Shown here one piece after another: positions 23,830-33,823 of a DNA stretch of 64,000 nucleotides. Location: NCBI RefSeq assembly GCF_029227915.1, contig NC_079877.1:9362001-9426000 (forward strand), given 5' to 3'. The notes under the pieces were generated by a model. That model saw only the letters and a program-made list of their open reading frames with translations. It did not search any database and had not been told where the DNA came from. The stretch comes from Hydractinia symbiolongicarpus (Eukaryota > Cnidaria > Hydrozoa > Anthoathecata > Hydractiniidae). Position numbers and translations under genes: made by a program. Every line of letters begins with the position of its first letter. The first letter of the stretch is position 1.

Positions 23830-24049
23830 TACTTTTTTTTTCTGGATACAGTATACATACTATAGAACAGTTATACAACAGTAGTAGAACAACAGTAGTA
23901 GCATACAGTACAAGGCATATATACATTATACAATTTTCAGAAGTGGAGGTGATCTCTATCGGCGAAAGTGAAAACTTGGACAGAGCGGGATTTGAACCAG
24001 CGACCATTGGGTTAGCGCTTCACTGCTCTGCCAACTGAGCTATCGGTCC
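23830..24049 (-). mobile_element. tRNA-derived SINE
   Basis: On minus the first 72 nt (24049 to 23978) have a tRNA-like body. The A box (TAGCTCAGTTGG) and B box (GGTTCAAATCC) are perfect, the acceptor ends pair 6 of 7 and the T stem 4 of 5. The anticodon stem does not pair, so it is not a functional tRNA. The body continues with unrelated sequence and ends in an A-rich tail near 23830. This is the layout of a Pol III-transcribed SINE moved by a LINE or Penelope reverse transcriptase. Confidence 0.65.
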
Positions 24050-24395
24050 GATAGTGACACGAGTTTGCAATTGCCTTATGGAGAAAAGTTGAACAGGCAG
24101 CTCCCCCGAGCACGAATAGGGTTAAGATAAGTTTAACAGAATCAAGCTACTTTTGCTGGCTTTCTAGTTTAAAATTTGCGGCGAAATCAAAGTGAATTGC
24201 AACAAACAATTTCTTGATGGGACGCCTAAGATTGTTAGGCAAACATCAAAAAAACATTTTTTTTTTGACTCTATTCTTGCGCATACCAAATTAATGTGCT
24301 ACAAAGTTTCATAATCTATCACATAGGATATGAACTTATTATTTTTCCAGGCGTTGGAATGCACTCAATGTGGTGAAAAAAACCCACTCTTATAG

Positions 24396-25669
24396 TAAAG
24401 CAAGAAGGATCGTACGGATAATTGTTTCTCGGTGGATTCAAAGCAGCACTTAATTCGGAGTTCTTTCAGAAAGAAAATGTCCACGCCGTAGTGAATACAG
24501 CCGGAAGTGGATTGTTTCGTTTATTTGGAAATAAGTTGGAGGTTGGAATTTTGTCTTTTGAGATATTTTCGCAAGAATAAAACTCCATACTTGATAGTAA
24601 ATTACTATTTCATAACTTTGAGTTTTTGCCGAAATAACTTTCGTGGTTAAGAGACGGGCAATTGACCTTTTCGAGCTTAGCCAGGATGTTTAAAACAAGG
24701 AGCATCCCTATTTCTTACCTTTAAAGCCTATTTAACTAAAGTCGTTTCAAATAAGTTTCCATTTTTTTATTAGCCGATGATATATTAACAACCTCAGGAG
24801 ATATAAAAATGCTTGTTTATTAAAACGTTTAGTTTGGTTATGCGTCTGCGCTCAACATTATTGAAATTTTGTGCAACTCATCACAACCTCCGTCACATGA
24901 CCAAAGTACTCGATGTTTTTAGCGACGTTAATTATATACCACACGCCCAAATGCTCAACTACAAAGAGAGTTTGTCTTTGTAGTTAGCTAACGACAATAC
25001 TCATTAATTTGAACTCAATTATTGGACTTTTAAAAAACGTATTTTAACTTCCTTCTTTTCCTTTACTAGAAGACATATCTTGAAGCCACCAGCCTCGGTA
25101 ATCTCGTCAGTTTGTTCTTAGAATGGAAAGATAGCATTTCGTACGATATAACGGACGATGACTTTAGGAAGGTCGTCAATTTTATACGCGAGCACAGACA
25201 AAAAGGCGGATCACTCTTTGTTCACTGTGCGCGGGTTAGCGATTGGTGATTTGTATGGTTGATTTATATTAACGATTGAAGTCGACGAGTAATCATAATA
25301 GTCTTCATAATTTTAACATTCTCTATTAGCGTTCTATTATCATGTTAAAGTTTATATTTGCTTCATACCAATGTAAAAAATACGTTCTGAGCTTCTAGGG
25401 TGGAAAGTGCGTGATCTCTGGCTAAACCCGTTCTCATTCAAGTCTGCGGACGCTCTCTGGGACTTTTGCTTATAATTACTTACAACCTTTTTTGTCTCCA
25501 CATTCAGGGCAAATCTCGCTCAAGTACAGCTGTTGTCGCCTATATCATAGCAGTGTTGAATTTGCCGTTAGCCGAAGCTTATTCTTTCGTTCAAGAGAGA
25601 AGAAAAATGGCGGAACCCAACGCTCAATTTATGTTCCTGCTGCGTCAACTACAAAGCAGTGACGTTTAA
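24396..25669 (+). CDS. Dual-specificity phosphatase, last three exons; in-frame stop in the first of them
   Basis: Exons with compatible phase 0 borders are (start uncertain, about 24396)-24541, 25070-25234 and 25508-25669. The first encodes an L-G-G-F-K-A-A-L segment typical of DUSPs and a central VVNTAGSGLFRLF strand-helix. The second contains the general-acid region (D-I-T-D-D-D-F). The active-site loop HCARGKSRS is split by the last intron (HCAR | GKSRS) and followed by A-Y-I-I-A. The protein would dephosphorylate Ser/Thr/Tyr or other phosphosubstrates. A TAA four codons before L-G-G (near 24427) is in frame. Either the true exon border lies after it, an indel exists, or the gene is a pseudogene. 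AATAAA is at 25711. Upstream exons were not found. Confidence 0.6.
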
Positions 25670-26730
25670 AACAACTACAACTACAGTTATCTTCTGCGTG
25701 ATCTAATCTCAATAAAATGAAGCCGAGCAACACTCGACAGACTAACATTGCCGTAACGTTATTACAGATGTCGTAAACAGGGATCCCTTTATATGTTTTG
25801 CGTATAAACGGTTAACCTATGTTGGCTACTGAGAATTTATCCAACATCTTTGATAATGGAAAGTGAAATACGCGGCTGCTTAAAATGACGGCGACGAGAA
25901 AAACGTATGGTTTGTTGTGTTTTGTAAAATCTGTACCAATTTAACTTGAATTGTAACGTCAGATGTTCTTACTGTCGAGACATTGACTAAAAACTGTTAG
26001 TTTATTTTCGAAAACTGATGCTCTGATGTTCCGTGTTTTGACGCATGTTGACACGACATGTTTTTAATATAAATGGATGACGATTGTATTTGACATACCG
26101 TTGACATTTATAGGCGCGGTTTTTGTATATTTTATGTATTTTTGTAATCACTTAATTCAAAATGAAATTCTTAATCAAAATAATTTATAATAACGCTTAT
26201 ATAATTAACGTCATGGTCGACCTTGTCCCTAGGGCTCCTCTTCCCATATAATATTTTGACAGGACCTCTCCGTAATGACCTTGGTCCAGGCAGTCGAAAA
26301 TCAGCTTTATTTTGGGTGATTTAAATCGTGGAGAGACGAGCGTAAAGTAAAATGGATGTTGGCGAGATATTGCAAAACTGAAATGAATGGTGTTTTCAGG
26401 AGGTTTTTGATTGTATGTGTTCTTTCAGCATTTTTACACCATAGTTTTAAATAAACCATTGGACAAATATTTTAAGAAGTTAGGATTGAATCATAACAAG
26501 GTTTGTATAAAGGTTTTTTCTTTAAAGCAGCAATTTTAGCCACAGTTAACCAACTGGCTATACAAGGTTTCTTTTCTAGAATCATAGCCACCTCGCCTTA
26601 TTGTGCCTTAATTATTAATTTCTTTTGTATTATAAATTTCTAATGTAAATATTAGAGGTTGTGATAAATTCAGAAATTATGCATAATCACAATAACCCTA
26701 ACCCTTATAATACTCGGGAAATATGCAGAA
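25670..26730. other. Intergenic, no genes seen
   Basis: AT-rich sequence downstream of the phosphatase. It holds the polyadenylation signal at 25711-25716 and nothing else I can support. Confidence 0.5.
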
Positions 26731-26795
26731 CACCCTCGTCCCCAGGGTTTTTTGCTTTTTTGATATAAAGACAAAAAACCCTGGGGACGAGGGTG
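26731..26795. mobile_element. Short palindromic MITE (CCTCGTCCCCAGGG termini)
   Basis: Perfect 24-bp inverted arms (26731-26754 and 26772-26795) around a 17-bp loop. The arm begins CACCCTCGTCCCCAGGG. The same terminal motif occurs in the MITE at 62103-62206 and in a degenerate copy at ~60402-60468. The flanks share ATATGCA but offset by 3 bp, so the exact target duplication is unclear. Confidence 0.8.
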
Positions 26796-27596
26796 ATATG
26801 CATAATTTCAAATTGGTCATATTCCCCGTGAAATATGTATATTACTTGGCTACGTATCAATTGCTTGTTATAGCTAACAGCTGGTTGAAACTGTATGCAT
26901 GGCTACAGTAGTAGGTTTCTTATAGTGTTTATCAGGTGTTAATGTCCCTTAACGATTTTGTTTGAGGTTAGACGTTTGAGAATAAACAAAAAGACCCCCG
27001 TCTTGAGCATCGGTGCAACAGAAAGCAATCCCAGGAAGTAGTTTTTGGCAGTCGAATTCCACTACTTAACGTCTTAATTTTTTTTCAAATAATATTATAT
27101 GTCTAGAAAACATTTAAATAACTTCTTATAACAAATATAAGCCGCTTTGCTCTAACCTTTGTTGTTAAATTTATTTTTTCTTGAATAGTTACACTTACCA
27201 GACAAGTTTAACAATAATGTCACATGCGTCTTAATAATAATATCGATAACGTCGTTAAATTGAGCGACTATTCCATAAAAACTAGAGGACCACAGTTGTG
27301 GAACAGACTTTTAAGACCATAAATTTAAAATGAATATTACTATAGGACGATTTACAAGGGTTGTAGAGAATCTCCTCCTTGAAAAAATGTTACTCGATTT
27401 TTTTAAACATTATGTCATAGTGTGAATTACATTTTTTACGTTTTTAACAAAATGATTTGAACTGTAAATAGCTCAACTATTAACGGGGCTTGATGATGAG
27501 ACAATTTGCGTATTTGTAACTTTTATAAGCATTTTACTTGTATTCGTATTTTAACGGCGGAATATTCTTATCTTTTATCTTATCTTAATATTATAG
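26796..27596. other. Intergenic, no genes seen
   Basis: AT-rich sequence up to the Polinton A insertion site. No coding frame or repeat can be supported. Confidence 0.5.
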
Positions 27597-27601
27597 ACGT
27601 C
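27597..27601. other. Target-site duplication, left copy (ACGTC)
   Basis: ACGTC directly precedes the left terminal repeat, and an identical ACGTC follows the right repeat at 42433-42437. Five bases match; Polintons usually give six. Confidence 0.75.
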
Positions 27602-27709
27602 AGAGATAGGAAAATGCCGATGTTAGAACAAAATCCCTTAGCACTTTACCATTTTACGTCAGAAGAATAGATCATACCCGTTAAATCAACGATAGAAGAA
27701 TTTCTGTCC
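27602..27709 (+). repeat. Polinton A left terminal inverted repeat
   Basis: 108 bp, starting AGAGATAGGAAAATGCCG. It pairs over its whole length with the reverse complement of 42325-42432 with about three mismatches and no gap. The first bases AG agree with the usual Polinton terminus. Confidence 0.9.
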
Positions 27710-28073
27710 CCCACCCCAACCCCCCAATCCCCGCCGTGTCCCCCCACCCCCCTGGGCCCCCACCCCCCAACCCTGCCGTGTCCCCCCATTACAGTGATAG
27801 GATTCAACTGTGTCTATAATGGCCTCTAGCGTACGTGGTAATACCATCAATGATAATAAAACATAAATAACAACACGCAAGCAGTTTTTGTTATATAATT
27901 AAAACATCTGTCAATCAAACGCTTATAACAATAGGATTTTACATACCAGAAAGTTGTTTACATAAGAAAAAGTCAAAACGAAAGTAGCCGTTGCTAAGGA
28001 TATTTGGTATGTAAGGAATGCATTGTTCTCTATTGTTATTCTGGTTTGATTGACATTTAATTGACGTCATTCT
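27710..28073. other. C-rich tract and non-coding left end of Polinton A
   Basis: Directly inside the left terminal repeat, 27708-27790 is a cytosine-rich degenerate repeat (units like 'ccccccaaccctgccgtgt') of very different base composition from the rest. The remainder to 28073 is AT-rich with no gene. The G-rich complement could form quadruplex-like structures at the element end (inference). Confidence 0.6.
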
Positions 28074-29324
28074 TTATCTAAACAAATACCATATGAAATA
28101 ACCTGTTGTCATAGCCATCACGAGAGCGATCTTCTCATCTTCATGTGTAGGAGTAGTAGTATCTTTGTGGTAAGGTGCAGTAATGTGTTTATCAGTAGTA
28201 CTAGTAGTAATAGTACTATGGATATGAATATGTCTATCGGGGGTCTTTTTATCGGTAATATGTTTATTAGGACCGGAGGTCCTGGACACAGTAATATGCT
28301 TATCAGGAATCTTTTTATGTGATTCAGCTGTTTTTTCAATCACATTGACTTTTAGATTAATCCCAATCGTCAGATCTTCACCCGATATTAAAATCTTGTT
28401 GTTGTAACCTACCACCCCTGTTTTAATTTTGAGATTCATGTCACTAGGCAACATATAAATACCTTGTCCAACCGAATAATCAACTTTGCTTGAAGCGTAG
28501 TTTAACGTATCCTGATAACGTTTAATGTCCTCCTGAATATCAACCCTACGGTTAACAATGTCTTCAAGGTTGTTCATAAAAACTCTTTGAGCCGTCAAAG
28601 CGCTTGAATCATTACCCAAGATAGAAGAACGGGCTGAGGCTTGCGAACTAAGAACAAGATAAGCATACGCCCTAACACTGCTTGAAATCTTTACAAGGCC
28701 TGTTTTTGTAAAGCCATTAGATTTTTCCACAATCCATCGTGTCATGGAGTCGTCTGTGAAATTACTCAAACCCGGAGTTGGATAGTTTTTACGTCTTTTT
28801 TGATATGAGCTGAAAAAGTATTGACCACTGTATTTCATAGGATTAGAATCAACGTCATATTCACCACATATTTTTAGAAATTCTTCGTTTGAATAAGGAT
28901 TGTCATATTGATTAAAACTATCTTCAAAAGGTGTCTGCAAGCGCTTAATGATTCGTCTAATGTGATAATAGACATGAAAACGATATACCGATCTGATCAT
29001 AGATCTACCTTCTTTCAGGTGTTCGGAACTGACTCCACAAGCACTTGAAGCACACCAAGTGGCAAAATTGAGTTGGGTTTGCCATAATTTAAACGGTTGT
29101 TCATTCCAAATTTTCATACGTTGTTCGTTTTGATTCAGTTCGTAATTGGTAAAAATATTAGGAAAGACAGCAGGAAAAGAGCCATTTTCAGAGACAATAA
29201 TGGTCTGTTTGTATAGATCCTGCCCATCCAATATCTGAAGGTCCAGTCCTCCATTTGGCTTATAGGCCGCATTTGGGTTGTATTTGAAAATGCTATCCAT
29301 TCTTTTTGATTTAAATAATTCCAC
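28074..29324 (-). CDS. Polinton conserved protein with C-terminal membrane anchor
   Basis: An intact 416-residue frame. N-terminal blocks include K-Y-N-P-N-A-A-Y, then a cysteine/histidine-containing region (NFATWCASSACG, FHVYYHIRRI), then D-N-P-Y-S. A Thr/His/Lys-rich low-complexity linker (about residues 330-390) leads to a final hydrophobic helix (A-L-V-M-A-M-T-T-G-Y-F-I-W-Y). A degraded relative occurs in remnant B at 14995, also ending in a membrane anchor, so the architecture is conserved. It is divergently transcribed from 29339 with only 14 bp between starts. A virion structural role is inferred from context; no catalytic motif is visible. Confidence 0.65.
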   Translation of the reverse strand: MELFKSKRMDSIFKYNPNAAYKPNGGLDLQILDGQDLYKQTIIVSENGSFPAVFPNIFTNYELNQNEQRMKIWNEQPFKLWQTQLNFATWCASSACGVSSEHLKEGRSMIRSVYRFHVYYHIRRIIKRLQTPFEDSFNQYDNPYSNEEFLKICGEYDVDSNPMKYSGQYFFSSYQKRRKNYPTPGLSNFTDDSMTRWIVEKSNGFTKTGLVKISSSVRAYAYLVLSSQASARSSILGNDSSALTAQRVFMNNLEDIVNRRVDIQEDIKRYQDTLNYASSKVDYSVGQGIYMLPSDMNLKIKTGVVGYNNKILISGEDLTIGINLKVNVIEKTAESHKKIPDKHITVSRTSGPNKHITDKKTPDRHIHIHSTITTSTTDKHITAPYHKDTTTPTHEDEKIALVMAMTTGYFIWYLFR

Positions 29325-29338
29325 TCTCTAATATAAGA

Positions 29339-29885
29339 ATGTATATCACAATAAATGACGTAAATAGTGAAAAGACAATCTATTTGCATCACACTATATA
29401 CAAAGAGAGTGGTACAAAAGAAGTTGCGATCATAGAGACGTTTTCGGACAATGTTACATATGAAATCACAGCTCCACTAAAAGTGACCATTGGAAAAGAC
29501 AAAAAGTTGGTACCGAAAGGAAAATACACCGGCAGGGAGCTGAACGCATCTTTAGCGGGTGATGTCACACCCACACCATTAATCAAAGACCCTCGAGTAA
29601 TCAAAACAAATAAGCTAACCAACATAACAGAATTACATTTCAATCTGAATGAATTGGAGGATGCATTAAATCTTAAAAATGGTAGATATAGCGATAACCT
29701 GCTAACATATCATATATCTGAGTATGGTGATGTTACACATATTGAGCCAAAAAACCACAATATAAGAAACTAAAGGGTGGTTACCTTCAATCACTTACTT
29801 TGAAAATAACTGATCAAAATGGAGATCTGGTAAAAGATAGTCTGGGAACAACAGTTGTCCTTCACATAAGAGACGGCAGACAATA
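29339..29885 (+). pseudogene. Polinton beta-rich protein, minor capsid candidate, frameshifted
   Basis: The first frame (29339-29773, 144 residues) is rich in beta-strand-like alternation. A second frame continues to the TAG of 29883-29885 with a strand-rich end (L-T-L-K-I-T-D-Q-N-G-D-L, then V-V-L-H-I). The change falls near 29750 in an A-run, so a one-base indel splits the gene. A relic in the same head-to-head arrangement exists at 15684. Its place just upstream of the major capsid gene suggests the Polinton minor capsid/penton-type protein, but no decisive motif supports that. Confidence 0.5.
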
Positions 29886-29967
29886 GGTTTGAATAAAAGG
29901 CCATAGGTCTAATGAAGTATACGCTAACTGAGATAAAAGTAAAAATAAAATAAAAGTAATAACAAAC

Positions 29968-31282
29968 ATGGAATACGGAAAAAGGTTAAATCCTGGACGT
30001 TCACTTAGAACTGCTCGTGGTGTAAAAGGCTCACACCAAAAAGTAATTGTGACACAAAATCCAAGTGAGATTGATCAAAACCAGTTGCTTTTGATTAGGT
30101 TTCCTAATTTAGGTAGCGATGATGTTATTGTTCCAGGTACCTCAAAACTTAGTTTCGTCGTTGAACTCGAGTCAAAAGCCGACACGAAAAGAACATTGGT
30201 CTCTAATATTGGAAGAGCGATTGTAAAAAAGTTAGCAATCAAGTTTGAGGGTACCGAGATTTTGAGCATTGATGACTTTGATCTTTTAGGATGCTACAGA
30301 GATTTATGGCTAACCAAGTATGAAAAGAGAAATGCAATCAGACAAGGCATCATATCCAATGATGGGTGTACGGAAAACTGTATGAAATTGAGGATCAGCG
30401 CTTCAGATAAAGACGCATCTGATGTCTCAGACAAAGCCATTGCCGATGCATACAAAAACAAGTTCACCATACCACTAGATTTTGAAATGTTAGATAGCAC
30501 GATCCCATATTATCAAGCCGGATTAGGGAATAGGTTATGAGATCACATTCAATAATTACGACAGGGTTGTATTATCAACTCCAACCAAACCTTTCGGTTC
30601 TGCCACGGCACCGGCACCGGATGCTAAATACAAAATAACTAACATATCTCTCGAATATGAGATTGTGACACAATCCACCTTAGCCAGATTCATTTTAAAT
30701 GAATATGAAAACATGGCTTTACTATACGACAGGTTTTTGAGACATAGACAAATTAGAGTGGATAAGTCGGACACAACGTGGAATTGGTCATTCAATACAC
30801 CTTGTAAATCTTTGAAGGGTATATTGGTTTTGTTTGAAGACGAACAAGCCTACAAACGAGATACCGGTAAGTTCTACAATCCGAAAATTAAAAAGGTATC
30901 CGCCATAGTTGAGGGTAAGCCTAACCAACTTTTTGCTCAAGGTATGCAGCCGTTTGAACATTACAATGAAATTTGTAAGTATTTTGCCGAGGGTAAACCA
31001 AAGGATGGCAATGCCAGCGAAATCAAAAAACATCTGCAATTACATGATGTAAAAGTCTCCGATTACTTAACAAACAAATATGCTCTATGGTTAGATTTCA
31101 GAACCATAGATGAAAACTCCCTGCATGGGACCGGTCGACGGATTGAAAATGCAAGTGAGGGGATCACCCTACAAATTGAAAAGACAGCAGAAACCGCAGG
31201 ATCCTTAAACGCCTATATATATCTAATCATGGACGCTCAATTAAACATTCAAAACGGTGAAATTATGGATGTACTTTATTAA
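29968..31282 (+). pseudogene. Polinton major capsid protein (double jelly-roll type), frameshifted
   Basis: The first frame (29968-30540) and the second (about 30535-31282) together give the length and order expected of a Polinton major capsid protein of roughly 430 residues. Landmarks are a beta-rich start with V-V-E-L-E, then I-G-R-A-I-V-K-K-L-A-I-K-F, the conserved (I)PLDFE(M/L)LD block at the end of the first frame, and Y-E-I-T-F opening the second. The break at 30535-30541 is a small indel that gives an immediate TGA. The family forms trimeric hexon-like capsomers. It lies 27 bp upstream of the packaging ATPase. Confidence 0.75.
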
Positions 31283-31309
31283 GATAGAATAGCGAAAAAC
31301 ACACTTTAC

Positions 31310-31900
31310 ATGAAAGAGCCCCACACAGCATTATTCGTTGGCCCTACGGGATGCGGAAAATCCAAACGTGTTGTAAAATTATTAGAGAATGAATACTTTG
31401 ATCACTTCGATTTCATCGTGATTATATGCCCAACATTAAGATGGAATAAGACATATAGGGACCGAAAATGGTTTTGGAACGACAGATATGTGACTCTAAT
31501 TGAGCCGGGAGGTATGTTATATGAATGGATTCGAAAGATGACGGATTTCTGTGCCGGATACAAAACCTTATTCCTGATCGACGATATCATCGCAGATGAG
31601 AAACTAGACAAAAAGAGACAGCCATTGCTAGAGTTGGCCATTAGCGGACGACATCGAAGCCACACTATGTGGCTATTCACACAATCATACGCCGCTATAC
31701 CTAAAAATTTACGAAGGCAAGCTAAAATGTTATATGTGTGGTATCCAAAAGACAGACAAGATCTCACAACTATTCATGAAGAGAATGATGTCATTGAATC
31801 ACGATCAGAGATTCAGACGGTTAAGGAAAGGCTAAAAGATGGCAAATACACACATTTAGTCATGAGAATGGAACATCCAAGAACTTACGTGATTTGCTAG
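31310..31900 (+). CDS. Polinton A32-like DNA-packaging ATPase
   Basis: An intact 196-residue frame. Walker A GPTGCGKS lies at residues 11-18 and Walker B LFLIDD at about 87-92. A following S-G-R-H-R-S-H and an F-T-Q-S-Y sensor-like motif are typical of the FtsK/HerA-superfamily packaging ATPases of adintovirus/Polinton-type elements. It would pump DNA into the capsid. The start follows the capsid gene closely, so co-transcription is likely. This is one of the few core genes here without a break. Confidence 0.85.
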   Translation: MKEPHTALFVGPTGCGKSKRVVKLLENEYFDHFDFIVIICPTLRWNKTYRDRKWFWNDRYVTLIEPGGMLYEWIRKMTDFCAGYKTLFLIDDIIADEKLDKKRQPLLELAISGRHRSHTMWLFTQSYAAIPKNLRRQAKMLYVWYPKDRQDLTTIHEENDVIESRSEIQTVKERLKDGKYTHLVMRMEHPRTYVIC

Positions 31901-31954
31901 ATTGGACGTTTTTTGTTACAAGACTCTTGTAACAAAAGTATAAAAAGAATCTAA

Positions 31955-32100
31955 CAGATCTATAGGACTCCTATAGATTTCTTGAAATCTCCTATAAGAC
32001 TCCTATAGATTTCTTGAAATCTCCTATAAGACTCCTATAGATTTCTTGAAATCTCCTATAAGACTCTCCTATAAGACTCCTATAGGCATCCTATAGGACT
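31955..32100 (+). repeat. 32-bp minisatellite with palindromic units
   Basis: About three full and several partial units of 'cctatagatttcttgaaatct' plus 'cctataagact' lie between the ATPase gene and the next frame. Each unit contains a near-palindrome (gatttcttgaaatc) and half-sites of ctatag...ctatag, so it can fold into serial hairpins. Transcription termination or a cis signal for the element is possible, but only the repetition is directly seen. Confidence 0.85.
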
Positions 32101-32108
32101 GCAACAAA

Positions 32109-32638
32109 ATGATAGAATATATCAATTTCATAATAGTACTACTAGTACTACTACTAGTACTTAGTTTTTGCTTTTTTTGTGTTAAAAAATACCTATCGCT
32201 ATTGAAAATGGCTGAAACGGCAATTGATAACTTAATTGCTCTTCCGGCCCTCCATCCGAGGATGGTAAGAGGCAAAAATTGCTAGAGTGTGTGTTAACCG
32301 GAAATAGCAAGCTATACCGGGATAAAATGTATACGGACGATCAAATTCAAAAGCTCAAAGATGATGAGGTGAAGAAACTATTTAGTATATATGAAGCTAA
32401 AGTATCAGGTCAAATGGTAAAGTCCTTGGGACAATCAATCATTCACATGTATTCCATGGGTGCCTGTACAGTATTAGGGATAAATTCTCAAAATGCATTG
32501 AGCAATGACCTGGAAAATGACCCCTTCTTAAACTCTGCCCTTCAAAGATTCACATGTGACTTGTATTATAAATTCGGCTCATTGTTAGCACCACTCAGTG
32601 TTGGTCTCATTACGGGTAGGCATTATATCGCTGGATGA
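32109..32638 (+). pseudogene. Polinton N-terminally membrane-anchored protein, frameshifted
   Basis: The frame from the ATG at 32109 opens with a strong hydrophobic helix (I-I-V-L-L-V-L-L-L-V-L) and runs 58 residues to a TAG at 32283-32285. The downstream frame (about 32279-32638) continues without its own plausible ATG and has a helical basic-acidic part, then a G-A-C-T-V-L-G segment and a hydrophobic end. The overlap at an A-run implies one gene of ~175 residues with a single indel. No family function known. Confidence 0.55.
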
Positions 32639-32687
32639 AATTTAAACGCAAATAGTAATAATAATATAAATACAACAGATAATAAAG

Positions 32688-33063
32688 ATGTCAGAGGAAC
32701 AGACTCCTATTCAGGTGACAACGAAGAACCCTAAAAAGGTCGAAGCGGGTAAGAGGTTGGCGGAATACTACCGTAAAACGCGGGAAGAATATAAAAAGCG
32801 GCCATGGAACAAACACGCCGACTCCTCAGACACAGCCATCTCAAGAAGACAATGCCGGAGAGGCAGAACCTACCATCGTCCCAAATGGAAAGCCCATGAA
32901 CTACGCTATAGGGGGAATAATAGCCATCGGTTTGGTTGGTGGATTTGCTTATTTTGTGTATAAACAGAAAGACAATGTACTATTTGCTATAACTGGGCCG
33001 AAGGGTACCCCACCACAAAAATCCAAAACACCTGTGAGAATAAGTAAACTTGAAATGGAATAA
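32688..33063 (+). pseudogene. Polinton small single-pass membrane protein, frameshifted
   Basis: Starts at an ATG behind 'agataataaag', as do other genes of this element. The first frame has a charged N-terminus (K-K-V-E-A-G-K-R-L-A-E-Y-Y). The reading then switches near 32805 to a Pro/Gln-rich linker and, from about 32896, a glycine-rich membrane helix (A-I-G-G-I-I-A-I-G-L-V-G-G-F-A-Y-F) with a basic tail ending at 33061-33063. It resembles small virion or membrane proteins; function unknown. Confidence 0.45.
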
Positions 33064-33107
33064 AGGGATAATATCGCGATATAATAATCTCGCAGTATAG
33101 AAATAAC

Positions 33108-33325
33108 ATGGACAAGAAAAGTATCGTCAACGATTTATATCACGCATCGGTCGTCTGCGTTTTCGCTGTCGGCTATTCGATGCTAGGAAAAAAGGTGTTA
33201 AAAATGTCACCACCATCAATTCAAAAGTTTGACTTGGAAAACTAGTTGCCATTGTTGCCGCTAGTGAAATGTCAAGGGAATACTTAATTAAGCAAAAGAT
33301 TATACCTGAAACTATCAATATCTAA
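33108..33325 (+). pseudogene. Polinton small hydrophobic protein, frameshifted
   Basis: A 45-residue frame from 33108 with a hydrophobic helix (A-S-V-V-C-V-F-A-V-G-Y-S-M-L-G) stops at 33243-33245. A different frame continues with an amphipathic helix and ends at 33323-33325. A one-base indel near 33238 explains this. The stop is followed 3 bp later by the next ATG, indicating tight packing of the original cluster. Confidence 0.4.
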
Positions 33326-33327
33326 AT

Positions 33328-33756
33328 ATGGCTTCAATTGCAATGATGTTGGGAGGGGCCTTAGCCAATGCTTTGGCTTTTACAGGCTCAAGCTATCTCT
33401 TTTCAAGCTTATCAAAAGACAGAATTGATAAGGAAAGAAAGCGTCATGATCTGGCTATAGAACAGTTGCAAAAAGCCCAGGTTTTGTGGCAACGTAAAAG
33501 ACAAGAGAGAGTAGACTTTATCAATAAGCAGCTCAGACTTGAAAAGAAGGCCGAAGGAAAATTCATAGAGCTAAATGATGCAATGCGCGAATATAAAAAA
33601 GTGTTTGGAGATAGATCAATTCTTACGGATCTACCGCGGGAACCTGTATTGAGCGACTTTTATACACCTAGTAAGGATCAACATGAAAGGGAATTGGCCT
33701 TTATCGCGCTAAGTATGATCGGTGTCGGTGGTGCTATGTGGTATTTTGAAAGATAG
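33328..33756 (+). CDS. Polinton 142-residue protein with helices at both ends
   Basis: Intact. A Gly/Ala-rich hydrophobic N-terminus (M-M-L-G-G-A-L-A-N-A-L-A-F), a long charged coiled segment (E-R-K-R-H-D-L-A-I-E-Q-L-Q-K-A), a conserved-looking L-S-D-F-Y-T-P-S and a C-terminal hydrophobic helix. Two membrane or capsid-surface helices flanking a coiled coil suggest a virion or membrane-remodelling role; no family name can be given. Confidence 0.55.
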   Translation: MASIAMMLGGALANALAFTGSSYLFSSLSKDRIDKERKRHDLAIEQLQKAQVLWQRKRQERVDFINKQLRLEKKAEGKFIELNDAMREYKKVFGDRSILTDLPREPVLSDFYTPSKDQHERELAFIALSMIGVGGAMWYFER

Positions 33757-33823
33757 CAAACTATTGCTAGGTAGCACAAAAAGTATGTTACATGATGCGT
33801 GTAACATATAAGCTGTAGTATCC

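Noticed and set aside
23978-24049. Functional tRNA gene on minus
   Set aside because: A and B boxes are perfect, but the anticodon stem does not pair and the sequence continues as a SINE body with an A-rich tail.
31955-32100. CRISPR-like array
   Set aside because: Units are contiguous without unique spacers and lie inside a eukaryotic Polinton, so it is a minisatellite.
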